Shown piece after piece: positions 35,795 through 44,697 of a stretch of DNA of 64,000 bases. Numbering within the stretch: position 1 is the stretch's first letter; each line of letters opens with the position of its first letter. The notes beneath the pieces are model-generated. The model had not been told where the DNA came from, ran no database searches, and worked only from the letters and a program-made list of their open reading frames with translations. Location: the NCBI RefSeq assembly GCF_003990725.2, contig NZ_CP030064.1:1054001-1118000 (forward strand). Direction: 5' to 3'. Source of the stretch: Halorubrum sp. PV6. GTDB lineage: Archaea > Halobacteriota > Halobacteria > Halobacteriales > Haloferacaceae. The position numbers and the translations under genes are program-made.

Positions 35795-36731
35795 GGCTGT
35801 GTTGAATCGCCATACTGTAGCGAGGTGAGCCGTTAAATCAAAGGACTTGAAGCGGGAGACTTCAGTTGTTCATGACCCAAATCTCCCGCTTCATCGGGGA
35901 GGTTGTGCCGGTTGGTAAAAGAGTTACTGGCGATGGAGGCGAATCCGCCACCCCGGACGGTGGCGGCGAATTCGCCGACTACGCACTCGTTTCCCTCCAT
36001 TGTCTCCGGATTTACCTCGATACGTCGTACCGTATGACGATCGACTTGCTCAAAGAGATGCCACAAATAACCGGGGAGATCGGCCTCAGCGCGGCCGATC
36101 TCTCCGCGCCGTCCACGTTGTGTAAGGCGTTCGACCGGATCAGCATGAGCGTCTGTCGAGTGCTGCTGCGCCAGTCGGCGCAGCTGCACGATCTCTCTGA
36201 ACACGCCGCGATCGACGCCACGTTCTACGACTGATCACCAGCGAGCCGCCACTACTGCCAGCAAATCAGTTACCGCGTTCAGAAGCTCAAAGTCACAAAA
36301 CCCGTCGATACAGCGCCGCAAGCCGTCTTTGACATTCACTGCTCAACGAACCGGGAAGGAAGTGACGCAGACCTTGCTGAGCAGATCGCCCACCGGAACG
36401 CGGACGATCTGCGGTCGCTCGCGGCTCATAAAGGCTATGACAAGCAATCGCTCCGTGAAGAATTACGCGAGCTCGGGATCAGACCGCTGATCAAGCATCG
36501 GATCTTTGCGCCGTACGACCACGCACACAACGCCAGAATTGACAAAATCGCTACAATCAGCGCTCTATGACCGAAACCGTGAACTCGGCATCAAGCGCCC
36601 ACTCGGCTTCGACGTGCGAGCGCGGTCGTAATTCCGTGAGTTCCGCGAGATCGCGCTGATGTGTGTCGTCTATAACATCAAACGCTTCGTCAAACCGTGG
36701 ATCACCTCGCCTTACGGCGATTCAATACAGC
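35795..36731 (+). pseudogene. Dead IS5-family element with broken transposase
   Basis: The ends are ggctgtgttgaatcgc (35795) and gcgattcaatacagcc (to 36731). The interior is nearly the same as the intact copy at 46820-47759. The transposase frame (from ATG 35872) is stopped by TGA at 36232-36234, right after the first catalytic Asp (AIDATFYD), with further deletions and stops later (around 36540, 36590 and 36630). No target duplication is seen; the right flank is an IS6 remnant. Confidence 0.85.
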
Positions 36732-36969
36732 CAGATGAATCGATTTTTCTCGTTGATGGCCCGGTTCCACTGCGCTGAACTTGTGATAAAGGTGGTTTCG
36801 ATGTCAGATACGAGCCGCATGGAAATCGGAACAGCATCGAACATGTCTTCCCTGAGCTAAAGCGCGGAAGTACCCGTTTCTCAAACTGTTTCAGCAACAC
36901 TGAAGCAGAAACTGCGAACAATTGGATCAACTCGCTCGCCTTCGTGTGGAATCAGCTCATTTGAACACT
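36732..36969 (+). pseudogene. IS6-family remnant (3' end)
   Basis: The frame reads DESIFLVDGPVPLR, stop, TCDKGGFDVRYEPHGNRNSI, then SNCFSNTEAETANNWINSLA and WNQLI. This matches the last third of the IS6 transposase at 48672-49307. The terminal repeat ctcatttgaacact (36956-36969) differs at two positions from that of the intact copy. The 5' part is missing, replaced by the dead IS5. Confidence 0.8.
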
Positions 36970-37017
36970 ACGCCTCTGATTGTGCATCATCTCAGACTAG
37001 TTGCTGGGGTTAACAAC

Positions 37018-37032
37018 AGTGAATTAATATGG
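37018..37032 (+). promoter_or_regulatory. Putative promoter of the nonulosonic-acid operon
   Basis: TATA-like gtgaattaatatgg is centred about 25 bases before the ATG at 37052, which fits a leaderless haloarchaeal transcript. It lies just after the IS6 remnant end, so the operon promoter is close to the insertion scar. Confidence 0.35.
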
Positions 37033-37051
37033 ATCAAAATCAATTACAAGC

Positions 37052-38191
37052 ATGACCCGGAAACCAGACTCAATACCACTCTTCGAGATCCCGTGGGATG
37101 AGAATGACATCGCATCAGTAGCAGATTCAATCAAGCGAGGCGGGTACTGGGCAAAAGGACCATACGTCGATCAGTTTGAGTCGAAACTTGAAGAGTTTTT
37201 GAATGTAAATAACGCTCTCGTCGTCAACTCGGGAACAACCGCGCTTGTCGCCGCACTTCATGGGCTTGAAATCGGTGAGGATGATGAAGTTATCGTTCCA
37301 GCATTCACATTCATCGCAACTGCCAACGCAGTTCGATTAGTCGATGCAGAGCCGATCTTCGCCGATATTGAGTCGGATACATATGGACTCAGCCCTGCCT
37401 CAGTGGAAGACAATCTCTCGGAATCAACTGCCGCGATTATTCCCGTTCACCCGTACGGAACCAGTTGTCGAATCGATGAACTAGCCGACCTTGCGGCTGA
37501 GCACAATCTCGCTCTCGTTGAGGACGCAGCAGAGGTTCTTGGTGCCGAGTTTGACGGGCAAAAACTCGGCTCTTTTGGTGACGCCGCAGCGTTGAGTTTC
37601 TGTCAAAACAAGATTGTTCCCACGGGTGAAGGTGGTGCAGTCGTTACTGATGATGACAAACTCGCAGAACAGGTGAAACTGTACCGCTCACACGGCCGTG
37701 CGTCAAGCGACTACTTCGAGAGTTCAGAATCCGGCGACTACGCTGAAATCGGAACCAATATTCGAATGTCAGATCTCACAGCCGCGTTGGGATGCTCTCA
37801 GTTCGATCGGATCGATGAGCTCATTAAGCGCCGTCAGCAGGTCGCCAACGAACTTAGTGATCACTTTGTAGACATTGATGGAGTACAACCACACACGCCC
37901 CCAGACGCGGGAACCCACGTCTATCAACTGTATACGATAGAGCTTGCTAAATGGATCAATCGCAATCACGTGATCGAGACCTTGGAGGATCACAAGATCT
38001 CCTCCAAAGTATACTGGGATCCAGCTGTCCACCAGACTGAATATTATATGCGAACAAAGAACGATACTCCGGATCTACCTGTTACGGAGGATATCGCAAG
38101 CCGTGTGCTTTCGTTACCGATGTATCCGACCCTTTCCACAGCGGAGACAGACCGAATCGCTGATGCTGTGATCGAAGCGGTGGATCAGTAA
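37052..38191 (+). CDS. legC: PLP-dependent sugar aminotransferase (LegC-like)
   Basis: A 379-residue DegT/DnrJ/EryC1 family enzyme. LVVNSGTTALVAALHGLEIG is the cofactor-phosphate region, VEDAAEVLGAEFDG follows with the conserved Asp, and FCQNKIVPTGEGG holds the PLP-binding Lys. In legionaminic or pseudaminic pathways this enzyme aminates the 4-keto sugar made by the dehydratase encoded next. First gene of a plus-strand run to 42787. Assignment to the legionaminic branch is from context. Confidence 0.8.
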   Translation: MTRKPDSIPLFEIPWDENDIASVADSIKRGGYWAKGPYVDQFESKLEEFLNVNNALVVNSGTTALVAALHGLEIGEDDEVIVPAFTFIATANAVRLVDAEPIFADIESDTYGLSPASVEDNLSESTAAIIPVHPYGTSCRIDELADLAAEHNLALVEDAAEVLGAEFDGQKLGSFGDAAALSFCQNKIVPTGEGGAVVTDDDKLAEQVKLYRSHGRASSDYFESSESGDYAEIGTNIRMSDLTAALGCSQFDRIDELIKRRQQVANELSDHFVDIDGVQPHTPPDAGTHVYQLYTIELAKWINRNHVIETLEDHKISSKVYWDPAVHQTEYYMRTKNDTPDLPVTEDIASRVLSLPMYPTLSTAETDRIADAVIEAVDQ

Positions 38192-38242
38192 CCACTGGGG
38201 TACTTCGAAAGCGGTTTACTCACGCGCTTAGGGAATCAATGT

Positions 38243-39268
38243 ATGACATCCCTCGAAGGAAAAGATATTCTCGTCACTGGCGGGTGCGGGTCCATCGGTT
38301 CTCGCCTTGTTCAGGAAATTCTAGCTGAGGATCCATCTGTTGTCCGTGTCTTCGATAACAACGAAGAGGCGCTTTTTACTCTCCAAAAGGAGCTTGGCGA
38401 CGACGCTCCAGTCCGTTATCTTCTCGGAGATATTCGAGATCAAGACAGGCTCGAACTTGCTGTTGAGGATATCGATATCGTGTTTCACGCCGCGGCGTTG
38501 AAACACGTCACATTGAATGAGTACAATCCGTTCGAGACTGTTCAGACGAACGTCGATGGGACACAGAACCTTATTCGAGCTGCGCTTGAGGAGGAAGTTG
38601 AATCGTTCGTCGGAGTAAGTACGGATAAGGCATCGAATCCGACATCGGTGATGGGGGCAACAAAACTTCTCTCTGAACGGCTCATCATCGCTGCGAACAC
38701 GTACAAAGGAAGTCGTGATACGCGATTCGGTTGTGTTCGGTTCGGAAACGTGCTCGGTTCCAGCGGTTCTGTTGTCCCACTGTTCCTAAATCAGATCCGT
38801 GAGGGTGGACCAGTAACGGTAACTGATCCGGAAATGACGCGGTTCATCATGCCTATCGATGAGGCAGCTGACCTCGTCGTTGAAGCCCATGACCGGATGA
38901 CCAGCGGTGAGGTGTTTGTTCTCAAGATGCCAACCTTCCGCGTTGGTACGCTTGCCGAAGCCATGGTAGAGGAATATGCTTCCAAATTCGGATACACTTC
39001 TGGTGAGATCGAGATTGACGTTATCGGTGCGCGACCTGGAGAACGCGTTCATGAGAAACTCATCTCAATGGATGAAAGTGCTCAAGCGCGAGAACTGGAG
39101 AATATGTACGTGATCCTTCCACAGATCGACGTCTCCGGATACGAAGAAGTGAATTACTCTCAGGCGGATCTAGTTGATGGCGAATACACGTCTGCGGGGA
39201 CTGAACACCTCTCTAAGGATCAAATAATCGACTTCGTCGAGTCAATCGAAGACATTCCCGAGACATAA
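38243..39268 (+). CDS. legB: UDP/GDP-HexNAc 4,6-dehydratase (LegB-like)
   Basis: A 341-residue SDR of the Polysacc_synt_2 type. NAD motif ILVTGGCGSIGSRLV (residues 9-23), VGVSTDKASNPTSVMGATK with the Ser/Asp, Met and Lys catalytic set typical of short soluble 4,6-dehydratases, and VRFGNVLGSSGSVVPLF. It converts a nucleotide-activated HexNAc to the 4-keto-6-deoxy sugar, the first step towards bacillosamine, legionaminic or pseudaminic acid. It ends 1 base before the next ATG. Confidence 0.8.
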   Translation: MTSLEGKDILVTGGCGSIGSRLVQEILAEDPSVVRVFDNNEEALFTLQKELGDDAPVRYLLGDIRDQDRLELAVEDIDIVFHAAALKHVTLNEYNPFETVQTNVDGTQNLIRAALEEEVESFVGVSTDKASNPTSVMGATKLLSERLIIAANTYKGSRDTRFGCVRFGNVLGSSGSVVPLFLNQIREGGPVTVTDPEMTRFIMPIDEAADLVVEAHDRMTSGEVFVLKMPTFRVGTLAEAMVEEYASKFGYTSGEIEIDVIGARPGERVHEKLISMDESAQARELENMYVILPQIDVSGYEEVNYSQADLVDGEYTSAGTEHLSKDQIIDFVESIEDIPET

Positions 39269-39269
39269 G

Positions 39270-39992
39270 ATGTCCACCCGCACATTAGCAGTAATCCCTG
39301 CCCGAGGTGGTTCAAAGAGAGTCCCAAACAAAAACGTTCGCGAGGTCGGTGGCAAACCCCTCATCGCTCATACGATCGAGCAGGCAGACAATGCCACTAA
39401 GATCGACTATGCGATCGTGTCTACCGATAACTCTGATATTGCGGAAGTTGCTGCGGAATATGGAGGTAACGTCCCGTTTGAGCGTCCCGCTAAACTTGCC
39501 ACGGATACAGCTTCGTTAGCTGGAACGATCACACATGCTTTGGATTGGATAACGAAAGAGCAGGATCACCAGTTTGATCAAGTCTGTTCGCTTCAGGTTA
39601 CTTCTCCACTTCGCCGTTCGAAAGATATTGATGGAGCACTAACCCGCTTGGAGAAGTCAGGTGGATATTCCTGTATAAGTGTCTCGGAATACGTTACTCC
39701 TCCCCAGTGGGCAGTGGCAACTGACGAGAATGAATTCCTTTTCGAGTTCTTCGACTATGATCTGCTCTGGACCGATCAACCGACGCGTAGTCAGGACATA
39801 CCGGAACTTCAGCACCCAAACGGGGCAATATTCGCTGCGACTACTGAAGCATGGCGTTCCCACGAATCGTTTTATACTCCAAAAACTATTAGCTATGAAA
39901 TGCCTCCAAAACGTTCATTCGATATCGATGAGCCGTGGGAATTAGAACTTGTACGGAGTTTGATGAAGAATGGTACTGGTTGTGAGGATTAA
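39270..39992 (+). CDS. legF: CMP-nonulosonic acid synthetase (NeuA/LegF-like)
   Basis: A 240-residue cytidylyltransferase beginning TLAVIPARGGSKRVPNKNVR, the CTP-binding signature of NeuA/KdsB enzymes, with VCSLQVTSPLRRSKDIDGAL matching the QPTSPLR-type motif. It activates the nonulosonic acid as a CMP-sugar for transfer. It starts 2 bases after the legB stop, so it is cotranscribed. The exact sugar is inferred from the cluster. Confidence 0.85.
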   Translation: MSTRTLAVIPARGGSKRVPNKNVREVGGKPLIAHTIEQADNATKIDYAIVSTDNSDIAEVAAEYGGNVPFERPAKLATDTASLAGTITHALDWITKEQDHQFDQVCSLQVTSPLRRSKDIDGALTRLEKSGGYSCISVSEYVTPPQWAVATDENEFLFEFFDYDLLWTDQPTRSQDIPELQHPNGAIFAATTEAWRSHESFYTPKTISYEMPPKRSFDIDEPWELELVRSLMKNGTGCED

Positions 39993-40004
39993 CCAACTTC
40001 CAAA

Positions 40005-41168
40005 ATGACCACTGATACTCGAAATGTAGCTGTGTTAACAGGGACGCGCGCTGAGTACGGTCTGTTAAAACCGGCTATGGAAGCGGTCCAAAATCACGAG
40101 GCTCTCTCTTTGTCAGTCGTCGCAACCGGAATGCATCTTTCCCCAAAGCACGGCATGACTGTCGACGATATTCGCGCAGACGGTTTTACTGTCGATCGAG
40201 AAGTACTCATGCAGGTTGATGGGGATTCTGGTACGGCGATGGCTAAATCACTAGGTGTCGGAGTGATGGGCCTTACAGATGCTTTCAACGACTTAGATCC
40301 GGATATTGTGTTATTACTTGGTGATCGTGATGAAGCTCTTGCCGGAGCACTCGCAGCGGCACACATGAATATCCCTATCGCTCATATCCATGGCGGTGAT
40401 TCAATGTATGGCGCGGTCATCGATGATAGCATTCGACATGCGATCACGAAGTTTGCTCATATCCATTTTCCGGCTTCTGACCTGAGTGCAGAACGTATCC
40501 GAAAAATGGGTGAAGAAGAGTGGCGTATCATGACTGCCGGTGCTCCAGGTCTCGATGACATTCTTGCTGGAGAATATATGGATCCAGAAGTTGTTCTTGA
40601 AAAATACAATCTAGATCCCGGAAAACCGTCGATACTCGTTGTACAGCATCCAATAACGACACAGCCAGATCAAGCAGGAGACCAGATGGCTGAGACACTT
40701 GATGCGGTAGAATCATTCGATGCACAGGTTATCCTCATTTACCCTAACTCCGACGCCGGTGGAGACACAATCATATCTGAGATCGAGTCTCGTGATGATA
40801 CTACTCCAATTCGGACGTTTCGAAGTCTACCGCGTCGGGAATATCTTGGAATCATGGATGCGGTGGATGTGATGGTCGGAAACTCTTCAGGCGGGATCAT
40901 TGAAGCCCCGTCTTTCTCCTTACCGGTTGTGGATGTTGGACCTCGACAAGAGGGACGGGAACGAGCTGAAAACACTCTTTCTGTTGCCCATAATTCTTCA
41001 GAGATCCGAGATGCGATAAGAATGTGTCTAGATGACCCTGAATTCCAACAACGAGTCGAACGATACGAGAATCCCTATGATTATGGCGGGGCAGGTCGCC
41101 TGATTGCTGATCATCTATCCGAAGTGGATCTTAATGAGGATCTCATCCGAAAACGCCTGACCTATTAG
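40005..41168 (+). CDS. legG: Hydrolysing UDP-HexNAc 2-epimerase (NeuC/LegG-like)
   Basis: A 387-residue NeuC-type GT-B-fold epimerase. It opens VAVLTGTRAEYGLLKPAM, with VLLLGDRDEALAGALAA, HGGDSMYGAVIDDSIRH and VGNSSGGIIEAPSF. It cleaves the nucleotide and inverts C-2, giving a free mannose-configured sugar for condensation with phosphoenolpyruvate. Presence of this enzyme favours the legionaminic or sialic branch over the pseudaminic branch, where a PseG-type hydrolase is used. Twelve bases follow legF. Confidence 0.85.
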   Translation: MTTDTRNVAVLTGTRAEYGLLKPAMEAVQNHEALSLSVVATGMHLSPKHGMTVDDIRADGFTVDREVLMQVDGDSGTAMAKSLGVGVMGLTDAFNDLDPDIVLLLGDRDEALAGALAAAHMNIPIAHIHGGDSMYGAVIDDSIRHAITKFAHIHFPASDLSAERIRKMGEEEWRIMTAGAPGLDDILAGEYMDPEVVLEKYNLDPGKPSILVVQHPITTQPDQAGDQMAETLDAVESFDAQVILIYPNSDAGGDTIISEIESRDDTTPIRTFRSLPRREYLGIMDAVDVMVGNSSGGIIEAPSFSLPVVDVGPRQEGRERAENTLSVAHNSSEIRDAIRMCLDDPEFQQRVERYENPYDYGGAGRLIADHLSEVDLNEDLIRKRLTY

Positions 41169-41207
41169 CTTCCCAGATTTCATAAGCTAGCAAAACACAT
41201 TCGGCGT

Positions 41208-42161
41208 ATGCGAGTCGTGTTTATCACTCATAACGAACTCGGTCAGGCTTGTTTGGAAGAGCTAAACTCTCTTGGAGCAAATGTTCAAGCGGTCTATACC
41301 CGATCAGAACAAGAAGAACTTGCAGACCAAACAGATCTTGCTGAGTTCACTACGGGTAACGAAATTCCGCTCCATCGGGTGGAATCTGTTAACACAAACT
41401 CAGTGAAATCACAGATTATGGACTATGAACCAGATCTTCTATTCGTCGTCGGATGGTCCCGATTGGTTGATTCTGAAGTAATAAGGATACCTTCCGTAGC
41501 GGCTCTTGGAATGCATCCCGCACCGCTGCCTAGAGGAAGAGGAAGGGCACCCCTGGCTTGGTCTATTATCAAAGGTCTTGATGAAACTGTGCTCTCCCTT
41601 TTCCATCTCGTAGAAGAGGCTGATGCCGGTGATATAGTGGGAAAAGAACCGCTACCAATTCATATTGAGGATGATGCCTCTTCACTCTATCAAAAAATGA
41701 TCAAAGCAGGGCGGACATTAATGCGAAAACACTACCCGGAGTTTAGTAACGATATCGTTCAGAGTACCTCTCAAGATCATTCGCGTGCGACGTGGTGGCC
41801 GAAGCGTGAGCCTCATCACGGACTTATCGATTGGAACCAGCGACCAGATGTAGTATATAACTGGATACGTGGACAATCGAGACCTTACCCTGGCGCGTTC
41901 TCTTATCTTCGGGATAAAAAAATAACTATTTGGGGGGCGAATCCGCCAGAAGGTAACACAACATTTGGTTGCCCTGGTGAAATAATGTATCAAGATGAAG
42001 GTTGTCTTGGCGTTGAGGTATGGGAAAGCACTATTGAACTAACAGAAGTACAAGTAGAAGGAGATGACCCTATTTCAGCTGGTTCACTCGTTAGTAACTA
42101 TGACTTTTCTATCGGTGATACATTTATTAACGCACGTGACTTTCTACTTGAGACCAAATGA
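41208..42161 (+). CDS. Sugar N-formyltransferase-like protein
   Basis: A 317-residue protein of the formyl-THF-dependent formyltransferase fold. The active-site region is ALGMHPAPLPRGRGRAPLAW, with the catalytic His, and EEADAGDIVGKEPL holds the catalytic Asp. The Asn that comes two residues before His in Met-tRNA formyltransferase is Gly here, as far as I can align. A C-terminal domain (YNWIRGQSRPYPGAFSYLRD) is the usual FMT C-domain. In this operon it most likely formylates an amino sugar, giving an N-formyl nonulosonic acid. It overlaps the next gene by 4 bases. Confidence 0.75.
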   Translation: MRVVFITHNELGQACLEELNSLGANVQAVYTRSEQEELADQTDLAEFTTGNEIPLHRVESVNTNSVKSQIMDYEPDLLFVVGWSRLVDSEVIRIPSVAALGMHPAPLPRGRGRAPLAWSIIKGLDETVLSLFHLVEEADAGDIVGKEPLPIHIEDDASSLYQKMIKAGRTLMRKHYPEFSNDIVQSTSQDHSRATWWPKREPHHGLIDWNQRPDVVYNWIRGQSRPYPGAFSYLRDKKITIWGANPPEGNTTFGCPGEIMYQDEGCLGVEVWESTIELTEVQVEGDDPISAGSLVSNYDFSIGDTFINARDFLLETK

Positions 42162-42787
42162 AAGTAATTTACTGTGCTGGGGAACAAGGTAAAGTTGTCT
42201 TAGACATCTTGCGTGCTAGCGGTGACTCTGATAACGTTGTTTTTGTGGATGATGATCCATCTCTACATGGTAAATTGATCACAGACGTCCCCGTAATTGG
42301 TGGGTTAGATGCGATCTCTGAGCGGTCAAAAGAAGCTATTCAATGTCTAATCGCATTTGGTGACCAACCTGGTGTCAGATTAGACCTCGCAAAAGACCTT
42401 TCAAAGTTTGATAATGAATTTTTTAATGCGATCCATCCCTCTTCAAGTATCTCCGGAAAATCTACACTTGGTGATGGAGTAACGGTAAATGGTCAATCAT
42501 ATATTGGTCCACATTGTGATATCTGTAACCATGTTATTGTCGACAGTTGTGCGAATATATCTCATGACTGTGCTCTGCGAGAGGGCGCTACGATAACACC
42601 AAGTGTGTCTCTCGCTGGAGGGGTTGAGATCGGTCGGAACTCGTATATCGGCCCGAATGCAACTGTGGTAGAAGACGTAACTATAGGAGAGAATGTGATT
42701 GTAGGTGCTGGGTCTGTAGTAACTGAGGATGTTCCCTCAGGAACAACGGTCGTCGGAGTTCCTGCGTCACCAACTGAGACTGAATGA
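42158..42787 (+). CDS. NeuD/PglD-type sugar acyltransferase
   Basis: A 209-residue protein. The N-terminal Rossmann-like part starts MKVIYCAGEQGKVVLDILRA, binding the substrate, and the C-terminal hexapeptide helix has CANISHDCALREGATITPS with the catalytic His, and VVEDVTIGENVIVGAGSVVT. PglD/LegH relatives N-acetylate the amino sugar after the aminotransferase step. ATG overlaps the formyltransferase stop (ATGA). The last 15 codons belong to a 46-base direct repeat. Confidence 0.8.
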   Translation: MKVIYCAGEQGKVVLDILRASGDSDNVVFVDDDPSLHGKLITDVPVIGGLDAISERSKEAIQCLIAFGDQPGVRLDLAKDLSKFDNEFFNAIHPSSSISGKSTLGDGVTVNGQSYIGPHCDICNHVIVDSCANISHDCALREGATITPSVSLAGGVEIGRNSYIGPNATVVEDVTIGENVIVGAGSVVTEDVPSGTTVVGVPASPTETE

Positions 42788-42836
42788 GTGAACGGTCGTC
42801 GGAGTTCCTGCGTCACCAACTGAGACTGAATGAGTG
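42745..42836. repeat. Perfect 46-bp tandem duplication between convergent genes
   Basis: Bases 42745-42790 (starting aacggtcgtcggagttcctg, ending gaatgagtg) are repeated exactly at 42791-42836. The first copy encodes the C-terminus of the NeuD-type protein including its TGA. The second copy is untranslated spacer that ends 1 base before the stop of the convergent deacetylase gene. Identity is complete, so the duplication is recent. Confidence 0.95.
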
Positions 42837-42837
42837 A

Positions 42838-43506
42838 TTACCGATATGCCCGTAAAATATCAAATGCCTCAGCAGCTCTGTGACCACTAGCGGCACCACG
42901 TGCTTTTGCGATGCTTCTGATTGACTCAGTTGAACGCGGATGTGGATACTCTCGAACTTCAGTCTCATAACAATCAAACGCATCAGTCTTTAAACCCAGA
43001 TACTCTTCAATCTCCGTAAATAATGTTGGATTAAATCCATCTATATCTGTAGCAAAATCAGTTGATGATGGCGTTTCATATGTGAGTACTGTTGAAACAC
43101 CTGATCCAGGTCGTGTTGCGACAACGGTTGATTCATGAACAGCAAGATGATCTAGGTTTACCTCTCTTCGAGAGTGAGTATACACGATATCTGGATTAAC
43201 TTTATCACACATATCTTCGATAACTGAGTTTACTTCCACGTGTGGTATTTGATCTAACTTCATATCGGGTAGATCTCCAAAATGAACTGTGGAAGCTCCG
43301 AGAGTATCAGCACACAATTTTGCCTGTTTTTTCTTTTCTTCGATCAGTTCTGTATCGCCGTACTGGTGAGTTGTACCTTCCGTAACAATGAGAATATGAA
43401 CGTCATCTCCGGAATTTGCGTGTTTAGCGATTGTCCCTCCCGCCCCGAGAACTTCGTCATCTGGGTGGGCACCGATAACGAGTACTGTATTATCTCCCTC
43501 AAACAT
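42838..43506 (-). CDS. PIG-L/LmbE family N-deacetylase
   Basis: A 222-residue protein with the zinc and catalytic motif VLVIGAHPDDEVLGAGGTIA (HPDDE) and the later histidines in VNLDHLAVHESTVV. The family removes N-acetyl groups from GlcNAc-type sugars. In this cluster, beside a formyltransferase, I infer it frees an amine for formylation. Its ATG overlaps the stop of the synthase gene by one base, so the two are translated together. Confidence 0.85.
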   Translation of the reverse strand: MFEGDNTVLVIGAHPDDEVLGAGGTIAKHANSGDDVHILIVTEGTTHQYGDTELIEEKKKQAKLCADTLGASTVHFGDLPDMKLDQIPHVEVNSVIEDMCDKVNPDIVYTHSRREVNLDHLAVHESTVVATRPGSGVSTVLTYETPSSTDFATDIDGFNPTLFTEIEEYLGLKTDAFDCYETEVREYPHPRSTESIRSIAKARGAASGHRAAEAFDILRAYR

Positions 43507-44564
43507 TACAAACCACCTTCCTCTATCTCCAAATCTGACTTAGTGATTGGTTTGCCTTGAGGTATATCTTGAGTTATTTTCATTCCAATAACGGAATCAT
43601 ACCACTGTGGTGAAAGTCCGTCTTCAGGTCGAAGAATTGCGATATCGCTCTCCTCCAATGAGTCACCTGAATCGAGGTCTGATGCGGCATAAAGACTCTT
43701 TCGTATTGTTCTGATATTCTCCTGTTCGCTTTCGGTTGGTTGTTTCCTTGGGTTGCCCCTAATTTGTGCCGCAGTATGAACTAAATCTACTGCGTGGTTC
43801 AATCCTTCTGGTTCAAGTGATGCTTCGTGATCCGGTCCTGGTAGCGTCGAATCTAGTGTGAAGTGTTTTTCAAGTATGGAAGCGCCAGCGGCGACAGCGA
43901 AAGCCGGTGTCTCTGGCAAAACGGTATGATCTGAGTACCCTACCGATACATCCAATTTCTCTTTGATCGTTTCCATCGCCCTGAGATTCACATCTTCCGG
44001 AGAACAAGGATATGTTGACGTGCAATGGAGAAAGACGATATCTGCTCCCACATCTACTGATTGGATCGCCTCATATGCTTGTTCCACTTCTTCTAATGTC
44101 CCCATTCCTGTACTCACAATCAGTGGTAAATCAAACTTAGCAACATGCTCTATTAACGGAATATTAGTGAGCTCTCCTGACCCGAGTTTAATAGCGCCAA
44201 CCCCCAGTTGTTTTAGCATATCTGCGCTCTCGCGGTCGAATGGCGTTGAGAGAAATGTGATGTCTTTTTTGGAACAGTAGTCCAGTAGCAATCTATGAGA
44301 TTCTCGGTCAAGTTCGTATTGCTTTAGCATCTCATATTGGCCTCCTTCACCGGTTGTCTCCGTTTGGTAATCCGCTTTATCGGCATGAGGAGTAACTAAT
44401 CGATCTGCGGTGAACGTCTGGAATTTAACTGCATCTGCTCCCGCATCAGCAGCGACATCTATGAGTTCTTTTGCTTTTTTTAGCTCTCCGTTGTGGTTGA
44501 CACCTGCCTCCGCAATGAAAAATGGCGGAGAGTCTGGACCGATTCGGGTACCATCAATCTCCAT
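43506..44564 (-). CDS. legI: Nonulosonic acid synthase (NeuB/LegI-like)
   Basis: A 352-residue protein. The TIM barrel begins PFFIAEAGVNHNGELKKAKE, with DAVKFQTFTADRL and LGSGELTNIPLIEHVAK, and a C-terminal SAF domain (about 285-350: YAASDLDSGDSLEESDIAIL). NeuB enzymes condense a mannose-configured amino sugar with phosphoenolpyruvate to a nine-carbon acid. With LegB, LegC, LegG and LegF nearby, legionaminic acid is the likely product. First gene of a two-gene operon with the deacetylase, convergent on the legC operon. Confidence 0.85.
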   Translation of the reverse strand: MEIDGTRIGPDSPPFFIAEAGVNHNGELKKAKELIDVAADAGADAVKFQTFTADRLVTPHADKADYQTETTGEGGQYEMLKQYELDRESHRLLLDYCSKKDITFLSTPFDRESADMLKQLGVGAIKLGSGELTNIPLIEHVAKFDLPLIVSTGMGTLEEVEQAYEAIQSVDVGADIVFLHCTSTYPCSPEDVNLRAMETIKEKLDVSVGYSDHTVLPETPAFAVAAGASILEKHFTLDSTLPGPDHEASLEPEGLNHAVDLVHTAAQIRGNPRKQPTESEQENIRTIRKSLYAASDLDSGDSLEESDIAILRPEDGLSPQWYDSVIGMKITQDIPQGKPITKSDLEIEEGGL

Positions 44565-44697
44565 AGCTCAACTGTTATTTAGAAGGATATAGATTTGATC
44601 ATTGACCTTCCCTTTCCAATCAAGATTCTTTGACAAGAATAGTCCTCGACAAATTCTATGAGATCTCTGTCTCTTATTGTAAATCCGATTTGGAGTG

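Noticed and set aside
42838-43506. Deacetylase considered as a mycothiol or LmbE biosynthesis enzyme
   Set aside because: No thiol pathway genes nearby; overlap with the synthase gene ties it to the nonulosonic-acid pathway.
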